Positions 1-11,700 of a stretch of 64,000 nucleotides of DNA are shown piece by piece. The notes under the pieces were generated by a model. It was given only the letters and a program-made list of their open reading frames with translations. It ran no database searches and had not been told where the DNA came from. Numbering within the stretch: position 1 is the first letter of the stretch; every line of letters starts with the position of its first letter. Origin of the DNA: Bugula neritina (taxonomy: Eukaryota > Bryozoa > Gymnolaemata > Cheilostomatida > Bugulidae); NCBI GenBank assembly GCA_964035545.1, contig OZ037768.1, positions 17,893,200-17,957,199 on the forward strand, given 5' to 3'. The position numbers and the translations under genes are program-made.

Positions 1-780
1 GTACTAGTAGTAATAATTAATAATACTATAGTTATACTTATGCCTGCAGTTAATGTTATATTTGTAGTAATACTGATAGTAGTAATAGCAAATGTAATAG
101 TACCATTTATAGTAAATGTAATACTAATAAGTAATAAGTAAATAACTATACTAATAGTAATAGTTATACCATTATAATCATAATAATTACTATTAGTGTA
201 ATACTACTAGTACTAGTACTATATGGAGTAATGCTATTAGTATTAGATTTAGTATTGCATTTAGTTTTACTAACAGTAATGGCTAATGCTATTATTATTA
301 GTATTACTAGTACTATTAGTATTACAGTATGAGACAGGTATCATAGCATGACTATTACTATTCGACTTTGAGTATTGCTATTAATATTAGTAATGCTTTT
401 ACTAATAACTATAGTCTATAAGTAAAATTGTTATAATATTATTAATATTAACTGTAATAATAATATTAAATTTAATTTATACTTCGATAGTCACACTCAT
501 ACTGGAAGTGATACTCATCAGTGATAGTCATACTTATAATAATGCTAATATTATTAGTATTAGTGTTACTATAATAGTGATCCTAATAAATAATTATACT
601 CAATCTAAATTTCATAGTCATAGTAGTTATACTCATGCTGATAGTGATACTCATGTCATTGTCTATTAGTCATAGTGATAGTCAATGATACTGATAGTAA
701 TACTGTCACTGGTAGTTGTACTGATACTCATAGTGATAAACTTACTGTTATAGTGTAAGACTGTAAGTTTTACGTGTTAC
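1..780. repeat. degenerate 6-bp-period quasi-repeat tract A
   Basis: The whole stretch is built from imperfect hexamers such as AGTAAT, AGTATT, ACTCAT, AGTGAT and AGTCAT. The A/T positions are largely kept while the C/G positions drift. It is not a clean microsatellite: neighbouring units differ, and the dominant unit changes along the tract from AGTAAT-like at the left to AGTCAT/ACTCAT-like near 480-740. No ORF or splice signal is convincing here. It lies about 2 kb upstream of the neurabin start. Confidence 0.75.
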
Positions 781-2740
781 GTTACCTTGTTGACTTGGTT
801 ACGGTGCAATTGAAAGTGAACGCTTCAATAAATTTAATTTTGATCATTATGATAAAGATTATGAAAAGTATTGGTTTTCATTATTCATTACAATTATAGT
901 TATATTTATAATTATGCTTATTATTTATTTTGTATTTTTAATATCATTTTGATAACGATTTCTATATTTTAATGGTATTTATTGATAATGGTAAACATGA
1001 ACTTGAAGTGAATACTATTATTAATATAAATAATATCATAATCAAAATGATATTGATAATAGGATGATAATAAAAGCTAGCTAAAAATTGAGAATCAAAC
1101 AGTTAACTTATTAGATAAGTGTGTCATTTTTGCTTATAACAATACCTACTATAACTATAAATATAAAGCTATGTTAGTGTTGTCCACTGTCACTATGTAT
1201 ACTAATATAAATATAAATATGCTCATAATAACTATTGGTATTTTAGATGGAATTTCTATTAAAATAACTGATTTCTTTTCAAAAACTTTCATCCCTTTTC
1301 ATGATTGATGTTTTACTTATTATTTTTTTAGTCAGCTGTTTGTAAGGGTGGACTAACTGAAGTTTACTAGCTGTTAGTGTTAGCAGTTTTAATTATAAGT
1401 AGCAACTTTAAAATAGGCAACAGGATATTAATATAATTGCTTAAAAAATTGGAAAGCAATCAATAATTGTTTCATTTTGTTTTTGTGATTTATTACTTTT
1501 TCAAAATACAGTAGATTCAATTGGATAATTTTCGATATGGCTTTTATGGTTTAAAGTTTGTTCATAAATCATGGAGCTCATTTATTTAGGTTTAGCTACT
1601 TATATCTGGGGTGAGCTGTAGGTTCTAAGCTAGTAGAATTTTGTGAAGTGTAAAGTTAACTTTGCCTAGATTATTGTTTAGATACATTTACTGCTAAAGT
1701 GTCATGAGATATTTGTTTCTCAAATGTTTTACAATCACATCGTTTATGTTGCCAGATTATTATCTTTCTGAAACTGTAGCATAAGTTAAACTGTAAGTTT
1801 AACTGTAGTTGTTAATTTTAGTGTTTGGCACTTGCATTGGATTACTTCTGAGCTACATCAGCAGCAACAGACTACAAGATAATGTAAGTACAAGCATTGG
1901 TACTGCAATCTACTCGGGCTTGATTTGGATTCATTATTCCTATTAAATAGTTATGCCTACCTTGTATGTGGAAGTCATTCAATAAGCCACAAGTTTTACT
2001 GATACTAGTTGTTTTAGTTGCTTGAAAATATTGAAAGAACGCTAATCATAATTTAATAATAAATTTTCCCTATATTGAATCTAAAGTCACTGGAATAATT
2101 CAGCAAATAATTGTAAATGATAGTCTTTATCCCAGATGTAAAGCAAAATAATGTTGTCAATAGATGGTATTATTAGATTAGTCTATGTATTATAGTTCTT
2201 AAAGATTTTTGATTGAAGCTAAGGGTTCGCAATTTGCTTCGGCAAATCCTAACTAGCTGTAGCAGAACAAGAGCTAGCAGATCCTGATTTTTGAAGTGTC
2301 CACTTATTATGATGTTATGTAATGCATTTGAAAACAGGGAAAAAGATTGTAAATAGTCATGTTCAAAACTGACACATATAGCATGCTTTTTACAAAGGCA
2401 TTGATAGTGATAAGCATCATTTCTGAAGATACTTTTTGTTTTATGTCTTTAATTACAAAAATAAAAGAAAAAAGTGTATAGGCCTACTGCACATGTGCCA
2501 TACAAATTCTTTGAAATGTAGCCAAAAGTAAAGTTTCAAAAACTGCAATTTTATATATAGAAAAAATGAATTGAACAAACTTAAGTTTAATATAATTACG
2601 TGTCTGTGAGTAAGAAATAACCATCAATTTCTGTAAATTGCAGAAATAATGGCCATAATTTGAAATTAAATGTATGACCAATTGGCTATATTACCACATA
2701 TGGAATTAAAAAATTTAATAGTAACATATTTATGCCATAC
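781..2740. other. AT-rich gene-free upstream region of neurabin
   Basis: No coding exon can be supported here. The sequence is AT-rich with many short homopolymers. A good donor-like AATGTAAGTA near 1881-1890 follows a CAG-rich stretch and could end a non-coding 5' exon of neurabin, but no acceptor pairing or transcript evidence is available. Otherwise I see nothing in it. Confidence 0.4.
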
Positions 2741-2774
2741 TCTTGACTTCAGGACTCGCTGACTCTAAGTATGC

Positions 2775-2782
2775 TGACGTCA
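2775..2782. promoter_or_regulatory. palindromic CRE-type octamer just 5' of the neurabin ATG
   Basis: TGACGTCA, the full cAMP-response-element palindrome bound by CREB/ATF bZIP proteins, sits 10 bp before the neurabin start codon. If transcription starts upstream it lies in the 5' UTR; if initiation is downstream or overlapping it could work as a core promoter site. A single octamer can occur by chance. Confidence 0.35.
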
Positions 2783-2792
2783 CCTTATTAAA

Positions 2793-5773
2793 ATGGCGGA
2801 TGATGTTCGAAACGAAATATTGGCTGCCAGTCGCTCACGCACAGGAAACCGAGAGAGCTTTGGAGCAACTAGCAGCAGGCATTTTAGTCAAGTCAAAGCG
2901 TCATTTGATGTCTCCCCAACATCTACTTCTCCAGAACGCAGTGTTATTGGACAACCCAGATCACGCCAGAGCAGCTCTTCCAATTCCCCTACAAGGTAAT
3001 TTTCGTCATCTTTTATTTCATCAATGCTTGTATTATACTGATGTTGCAATTATATAATTCGAGCGCTGTTTTTTGTTGCAGAAAAGCTTTTCCACAGGTG
3101 ACTGCAATTGACTCTGCACCTAGTAAAATGCCACCAAAACCTGTAGATCTGCCTACAGCGTCACTTATTGGTGTCGCTGGAAAGCGGTGGAGCAAGCAGG
3201 CTGATCAACAATCTCATACAGACCGCTTCAAAAACTCAAGAGCTCTTTTTGAGAAACTTGAAAAAGAAAATTCGGCTCCTGTCAAGCCACCAATTTTTAA
3301 AGCTGGCACATCATTTGCATTTAAGTCAAAGGATTTTGGATTAAAAAGTTCTGTTGGCGACAAGCCAGGAGTAGGTGATCAACTAACTGTTTCAGCCAAT
3401 CCCACCCAGGTGCGAAAAACCAATAATTTTTTGAAATCTCTTGATGTTGAACAGAAAAGCAATGGCCCTTCAAATAATGTACTAAAGAAAACAGATGATT
3501 CTGAAATGAATGGAGCAAGCAGTGAGAGTAACTCGTATGGCTCTAGTAATGGTAAGGTGTCTGATAAACTTGAACATCCTGATAATAAAGCATCTGATCA
3601 TTTGGATTCAGAGGTATTTATTGAACCGAAGTCTGAACCGGCCTTAAGCAGTTACAGAGCCATGTTCAGTCGGAAGTTGTCTTCTGATGTCTTACCCAAG
3701 CCCTACCACCCTCCTAGTAGCTTGGAAATCAGACCTGTCAGACGCCCCACCTCAACATCCCGACAAGATGCTCAAGAGAATGGCGATGTTGTATCGCCTG
3801 TAGAAGCTTTGCCCAAATTTTCAACTAAGCCTACAGCTACACTGGAGAAATCTCTGAGTAAAGATGACATTGCTGCTTCCCTTGCAGCCGCAGATAAATA
3901 CTTGAACAAAATCAACAGTAGTTCTGGAACTCTGGAACTGTCCAATGATGATGAGGCACCCTGGAGGTCCAAGCACTTGTTGCATAGTGATCATAGTTCC
4001 GAGAAACAAGTGGATGACTCCGAATTAAAAGGATCCGAGAGAGCAGAGCCCTTAGAAGGAGGTGTTGATTTAGGTCGGGAAAGTGAGGAGGGTGAGGGCG
4101 GTGGGGAGACAGATGACTCTGTGTCTTATGATAATGTGGCAGATGTTTTGTCTGAACTCCAGGCCTCAGGTCATTATAAAGCTGATAATACTCAAACTGA
4201 GCCAACCAATGTTCAAACTAAAAGTAATATTCCTGACGCCTCTCACTATACGAGCACCAGGTCTGAGAACTGCGCTGCAGAAAATTCTTTAGATTATGAC
4301 TCTGTGACCAGTACGCAGTCGGTGTACCTGCAGTCTAAGGTAGAGCATACGTACAATAATATTAATTTCAATCGAAACAAGAAACGTGTGGAATCTAATA
4401 GTGATGAAGATCAGTATGAAACCGTCGCTCCTCCTTCCCCTCCGATCCGAACGCGCCCTGCCAATTTACCTCTCGATGTTAGCAATGAACCTGAACCTAT
4501 GTCAGTAGAAGAGGCCCAGAATCTACTCAGTACCAGGTGAGTACTCCTTAACGCTTCTCTTAAATTTAAAAAACATTCTTCTATTTTGTCAACTTTGAAA
4601 CTGTAGAAGTAAATTTAGTGGATTGTTTGTACTGGTTATTAACTTTTTTCACCCTCAACAGCTTTGTGTGTTACCAAGATGCTATGAAACAATTAAAGTA
4701 GGCTCTTGGGAAGCGCTTCTTATATGTTCATACAACTTAACTATAGACATGCATGCAAACTTTCTCCCAGAGAACTCAAATTTCATCACATAAAATTTGT
4801 ATTCACATGTATTATAAGTCATAATTCCAACTGTATTTCTGCACTGGTATTTGTGTTTTGTGGTTTGATCAGGCAAGTCATAGAAAGTTCAAGTGGTAAT
4901 ACTTACTGTTAATCCTATACAAAACACTAGTTTATTCATTAACCTTTTTAGTCGCCAGCATAATATTGGAAAGGAAGCCATGCCCAGGTCTGCAGTAACT
5001 GCTGAGATAGAAAAGATGTTTGATGCAGTGATAGCAGATCCTGTCTCCACCAACAGCTGCGTGTCAGTCAATGTGGACGGATCTGATCTGGAGATGGAGC
5101 ATGACAGACAGCATGATGACGACGATGCCGAAACAGCTTCCCTCCATAGTAATAGTACCGATGGAGGTAAACTGACCTCTCAGTCATAGGGCTAGATGCC
5201 CACCCGCAGTATTTGCTTACCAAATATGTGTATAGAAACTATGCGATGCCAGTATTTCTTATATTATGCTGTATTGTGTTATATATGGTATGCAGTCAGC
5301 ATGTAAATATCCTAGTTGAATAATGCTTTCGGTCACAATAGAGTGCCTCTATTGTATTTCTTGTAGTTCATCCTCGTTTACCTTTTCAATGCATAATGTA
5401 TGGTATAGGAGGCTGCAGCAGTATGCTTCTAGGTGCTTCTGAAAGAAATTTTTACTCTTAAACTTTTTAAAGTGGAGAAGTTGACTAATAATTAAACATG
5501 TTGACACATGGGTAGGTGGTGCGTACGCAACTCTCAACGTTAAGCCAGCTCTGCACACGGAAGATGGTGAGGAGAAGAAGCATGCAGATGACAAGCAAAC
5601 TGTGAAACCTCGCGTCACATTTCTCACCAATATGGTGAAGGTGTTTGACACTTACTCGTCGGAGGAGTACGACAGACACAACGAGTTTATCGACCCGGTG
5701 GCAGCCTCAGCCGAGTACGAGTTAGAGAAGCGTATAGAAAAGATGGACGTCTTTCCTGTGGATATTGTGAAAG
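2793..5773 (+). CDS. neurabin exons 1-4: N-terminal actin-binding-type region and PP1-docking motif
   Basis: Exons 2793-2995, 3082-4536, 4952-5166 and 5516-5773 encode residues 1-710. The start region has FSQVKASFD, resembling FQALKSTFD in the actin-binding segment of human neurabin. Most of exon 2 is Ser/Asp/Glu-rich and probably disordered. It includes [16 protein letters not shown], which recalls the family's RxMFE patches. Exon 4 carries RVTF at about residues 657-660, the RVxF docking site for the PP1 catalytic subunit. It is followed by the highly conserved neurabin block [14 protein letters not shown]...[14 protein letters not shown]. Splice sites are all consensus (CAG/GTGAGT, TTTTAG and similar). 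Confidence 0.93.
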
Positions 5774-8700
5774 GTGAGTCCAGTCTGCCTAGGAGTGGAC
5801 AAATATTATGGATGAATAATTGGCAGCTGCTTGCTGTTGAGAGATTAGGATAAAAGTAATCTTTTATCAGTAGAATTTCTGGTAGTTTTCTTGAGGTGAA
5901 AATGCGTGGTGTTTGCATGCTGCACATTACTGTCAACCATGAGAATATCATATGATAACCTCCGTGATTAGTAAGTCATGATGTAAATTGTTTAATTTAT
6001 TTACTTTAAACATTCTGTTTGACATCATACGTGTTGGATAGCTGTCACAAGTCATGACACTGTCTAGTTACATGATACATTGTATACGTATTCCAGCCTA
6101 GCTTTCCCAGCTCCTCTTGCCACTGTATCAATCAATTGTAGATCACTTATAGAGCAGTAGCTGTAATAGCATTCCAGTGATAGGGTTGTTCTGTGATTCA
6201 GCATATCTTAATCTGTTGAAATGAGTCATTGAGCCTTTTTCCTTTGTCTAATATCACAGTGGGATTTGTGTGGCGACTTCTGTCATTTAGGATTACTAGG
6301 TTTCACTATAATTGATAATAATTTAGGCTATTTGAATGTATTTAGTGAGTGAGTTGGTCTGTTCCAATGAAGTTATTATGCAAATTTGCTGGGCGGCTAA
6401 CTGCTCACACTATGCTTGTATAATTCATGCATGCATAGGATTTGCTATTAGTGTCTAATGCCTACTACTTCTTACAATGGCTATTCCTGGTTTAGATACA
6501 CACCAGCAAGTGGTTAACTAGTTGTCATGATCTTTAATTATAAATTAGAATAAAAATACCCATTACACTAATTGAATTGTCCTGTTTATCAATTTTTCAT
6601 TGATATTTAAAAATGTTGTAACTTCATGAGTTTTATTTCAAAGATCAGAATATTTGATGTATTAGCTGACATTTACATTCCAGACATGAAAACACACCTA
6701 ATGTTCTGGTTAATCTGTACAATATACTAGTGAATATACTGCCATGTACACTTGATGTGTTCAGGTAACGATGGCCTTGGCCTTAGTATAATTGGTATGG
6801 GAGTTGGAGCCGACACTGGGCTAGAGAAGCTGGGAATATTTATCAAGAATCTGTTTGAGGGCGGAGCTGCTCAGAGGGATGGGAGGTAACTCCATAGTTA
6901 TACACATTAGTCCAGTAACCAGTCTCCTTGCTCTTGTACTACAAGTATTTACCGCTTTATTTCTATGCAGGAGTTACCCTATCAGGTTCTATTTTTATCA
7001 ATTTTTTTGCTCATAAGATGGAATAAATCAAGTTACTATATATTGCTGAAATTGTTACTAAACTAAATAACTTCAAGAGAAACTATGTACTACTTCAGAC
7101 AACAGCTTATGCTTTTATAGTACTGATATTAGAAACTGTATAATTATAAATGTCACACAATCTATGAGAAGCCCGACCAATACTAGTAGAGGTATTAGTT
7201 GTAAGAACCATTGAGTTTCAAACATACTACTATGTGCTGTTTGCTCATCAACTAATGTGTAAGCCAATACCTACTCCCACATTCATTGAAATGTTTAGTG
7301 CAATACAATACCAACTTCCTTTTACCTACTCTCTTGCATTCACACAAAAGAAGTGTATTTGCCAAAGCTGTTATAAATGTAGTATTATAGTCAGTAACTT
7401 GGTACTAGTAGTGCAGCTAATGTACTGAACTATGTATGATATGAACTTCTACTAAAACAACTCTTTTATCAACAATTTTGCTCTTTTCTCAAAATGCTAT
7501 TTTCTTTTCGATATTGTTTCATGATATCACGTTTGTATTCACATTTTTACTTGGAATATTGAGTTAAATATTTCCTTCGCTGAACTAAGAGGTGTGCAAT
7601 ATGCTGTAGGATGCAGGTTAATGACCAAATCATCGAAGTTGGGGATAAAAGTTTGGTTGGTGTTTCCCAGGCGTATGCAGCCACAGTGCTACGCAACACC
7701 AGCGGCACTGTCCAGTGAGTATAGTTGGTATAGTACTGTAGTTGGTATAGTACTGTAGTTGGTATAGTACTGTAGTTGGTGGTAGTTTTACCTTGGCTAA
7801 GATAGGCGGTGGTGATAGAGTTGAGTAACTGCTGTCTGGGGCAGGTGTAGTAATGGAAAAATTGTGAAAAGCCTGTATTTTAGATTAGTAATGTAGTACA
7901 GGAAGTTATGTTCTAGTAAGAATTTCAACCTGCGGCCCAAATCGAAATTAAACAATAAAATTAAAAAACTTAGGCTATCTCAATTTCTCCACTACTGCTC
8001 CTAAATGTGCTGTCTATTCTGTTAGTTCTGTGCTGAGCTGATGTTATTTGCAGTCAAGGTGGTGGTTGTGGCTACAATGAACTAACTGGAACTGCTTTAA
8101 AATTGTTGCTGTGTTTAGGTTTTTGATTGGTCGAGAGAAAAACCCTGGAGAGAGTGAGGTGGCGCGGCTGATTGAGCAGTCTATTGCAGAAGACAAACGA
8201 AGAGAAGACATGCGGCAGCGGCAGCAAGAAGCAGCTAGACAGGTTAGTTGAGGCCGTTGATAACTGCGTCAGACTATTGGTACATCTCATGTCCTAGCTG
8301 TAATACATGCTAACAGTAATACACTGGGTTGTTTTGGGAAGAGCGTGGCAAGGGTGTTGATTTCTACACCATATGACTGAAGATAAGCTATCAGCTACTG
8401 AATGATCGGATTGTCTTAATATCTAATTTGTTATGACTTGTTTGTATTGTAATAATTTGCAGGCATTTATATAGATGTCGATCAGATACTGGTTTCCTAA
8501 ATTGAATATTTTACCATATATAGCATACAGTATTTATACAGTTACAATAAGTTGTGTGAAGCTATTCAGGACTCTTTTCAGCTGTCTTCTAAAATGATTT
8601 ATTAATGAAGTAACATGTAAATATGAAATTATAGCTGCTTGATGTTATGTTCTATGCAGCATTTACTACGGAAGCAGCGTATTCGGCAGGATCTATTGAA

Positions 8701-11700
8701 TCAAAACTCATCTACTGATTCTCAAGAGGAGAAGGAGAGTGTCGACGAAGAAAATGTAAGTGTGGTGGTCGGAGCATTTGACTTACTGTATGTATATATA
8801 TGTATGTATGTGGAAGTAGAGGGAGTTCATCAGGTGACTATGCAGAGTATGCAGACGACAATGAGGTGTGTATTGAGTAGTGAAAGTGGAAGATAATATT
8901 TAGCATGTGTAGCATAGCTACAGCCTAATTAATGTACAGTGCTCCCTCCGTATCTCACTAAGCTGCAGGTCCCGAAATCTCAATTCCTGACAATGTAGAG
9001 TATTATATTTAACTCACAGATCAGTTAACTTTTGCTATTTTGTCTCAATACACACATACATAGGCATTGCATTTGACCTTTAGTTCAATTACTACCAAAA
9101 CAATACATTTCACGCCCATCATACAAGAGATAGCTTCTACACTAATGGCTGCGTTACTTACTCTAATTTTGAAGTTGACACGAAAAAAATCTTATTTCAA
9201 CTAAGAGACGGGGTCTGAACCCTTCTCGTGACCTATGCAATTTTACGAGAAATGTATCCGTGAGCTACGGAGAGAGCACTGTGCATTCACTAGGCTGTAG
9301 CTATGCTTATACATGCTGAATATTATCTTCCACTTTCACTACTCACCACACACCTCATTGCTGTCTGTATAGTCACCTGATGACCCCCCCCCCACTTCCT
9401 GCTAAAAACCCCCCCTTATTTGCTGGGGTTATTGTCAGCTCCTTGCCTGATGTCCAAGTGTGTTTGTCTTTACTGTGGGGTAGCTACATTATTTTGTAGT
9501 TGCCTGTTCATGTAAGATAGCCTACTTTTCCTCTGTCTTCCTGTTTTTGCTTTGATATCAAAGTACAGAATTTGAATTATTTTTCTAAGTCATTTTAAAT
9601 TTTTGTGTGTAAATAATATAAGTGTTTATTGTCTTAGTATTGGTGGAGACCAGTTAAGCCAGACGAGTTCCATGCCCTACCCGATGTACAGGTGTGTTTG
9701 TGCTTTACTTCTCTATTTGTCTTGACTGTGGGGGAGCTACATTATTTTGTAGTTGCCTGTTCATGTAAGATAGCCTACTTTTCCTGTCTTCCTGTTTTTT
9801 GCTTAATATCAAAGTACAGAATTTGAATTATTTTTCTAAGCCATTTTAAATTTGTGGATGCGAATAATATAAATGTTTATTGTCTTAGTATTGGAGAGTT
9901 GCAGTAGATAATAGCTATACAGACAACTCACCATAGTTTTACTAACCCACCCAGTGTTATGATAAATGCTGTAGCCTACACAACTTCATAGTTATTTAGA
10001 CATCTCCAGCCCTACTCCATGTTCAAGTTTTTTTTAACTCTGTCTAACCTGATCTGTTCGTATGTAGAATATCCTGTAGTAACTGTATCTGTAAACTATC
10101 CTGTAGTAACTGTATCTGTAAACTATTCTGTAGTAACTGTACATGTAAACTGTCCTGTAGTAACTGTATCTGTAAACTATCCTGTAGTAACTGTATCAGC
10201 TGTAAACTATCCTGTAGTAACTCTATCAGCTGTAAACTATCCTGTAGTAACTGTATCAGCTGTAAACAATTTAAAGGGTGCGAATGCGTCATCAGAAGAA
10301 AGCTCAGTGCCTCCTGTTCACAATGGTCACAATTCACAGAATCTTCCAGAAAGCTCTGTAGACCAGACTCAAGAGTTTGAAGAAATGCTGGCTAATTACA
10401 AAGCTCTCGAAGAAGAGATCAATACGGCTAAAGAAAAGGTCAGTTAAGCTATATTACGAGTTTCTGCATATGAATATGATCTGTGTTGTGTGAACGGGTG
10501 GGAGTATTAGTTTGTGGGTCAATCAATCTAGTGTAGCAGTCTGCGTCTATAATTTTATTTTTGAATATGTCCAATAATAAAGTTTCTGTAATTGTAGGTA
10601 AACTGTTTTGGTTTGATTTTTTGTAGTTTAATAATATTTTGTTAGACTGATTTTTGTATTTAATTTTCTTGTTATTTTAGCTAAAAGAAATTGAATTTCT
10701 AAGTATAATATGTGTTACCACTAAAATTCTGAGAAAATGGTGGTTTTAGGGGTGCAAATCATTTGGTATAAATTTCTGAATAACTTTTGTTTACATGTTT
10801 GTATTATTGACGATTTCTCTGATTATGTTTGCTTACAGACACTTGCCAGGGTAGGTCCAAATCGGCAACCGATCTCACCATATTCACTTAACGCAATAAC
10901 TGTAAACTGTGAATTTACCTTTTCAATTTCCGTTAATCATCTCCACAGCAATTATTAAATTGTATACTTAGTCAGCACGTTGCAATGCCATGCCTTAGGC
11001 ATGAACCCCTCTCCCCTGTATTTGCAGCAAACCATAAATCCACCTACCTTAACACATGTTTGAACATACTCCGACATTTTTATATATACATTAGCTGTGC
11101 CTTTTTAGCCAAACCTTTGCTATGTAATAGGACTTGTCTGTTGAACACTAATTCGTTGCACAAAGTTTTCTCTTCTGGTAAAATTGGGCAGGTTTAAAAT
11201 GATGTTTAGTCCTTTTATACTTGAATTGTGTCAGATATATGATGTATTTTGTGTGTAATTTATACTTTAAATACTCTTTTAGTGTCAATGATCTTTGCAC
11301 TACTGTGTGCTTGATTGTTGATGCTTGTTCTTTGATGTTGGTTCAGTTAGACCAGTTTTAAGGTCATAGAGAGGTCATGCTGCCGACCCGAGTTTCTGAT
11401 TCGCCAGTTTATCTGTTTCCTGTTTGGCTGACTGTAGTTGACTATGATGGAGGAAGTGGAACTCGAGAGAGATGCTCAGAGGGAAAGATGTACTCAGTTA
11501 GAGGCTCAACTTGAGATCTCTCAGAAGATAGTTGATACTCAAGAAGCTGCCCTGGCAGCCAAAGAGGTCAGCATCATTGAGCTATTCTTTTATATTCCTG
11601 TGTTTATGGCTACATTTCTGTTGACACCTCAAATAGAGATATACACTTCAGGAAACTGCACATAAATGGATTACTTGTGGTTTGCATGAACTTATGGTTT

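Noticed and set aside
7234-7428. + strand 64-residue frame
   Set aside because: It lies inside a neurabin intron and has no splice signals consistent with the flanking exons.
8834-8865. Firm exon call for [11 protein letters not shown]
   Set aside because: The motif and donor fit neurabin, but every candidate acceptor gives a phase that conflicts with the preceding exon ending at 8755, so it is reported as uncertain rather than annotated.
10044-10337. Minus-strand frame with [10 protein letters not shown] repeats
   Set aside because: It is the antisense reading of the neurabin minisatellite.
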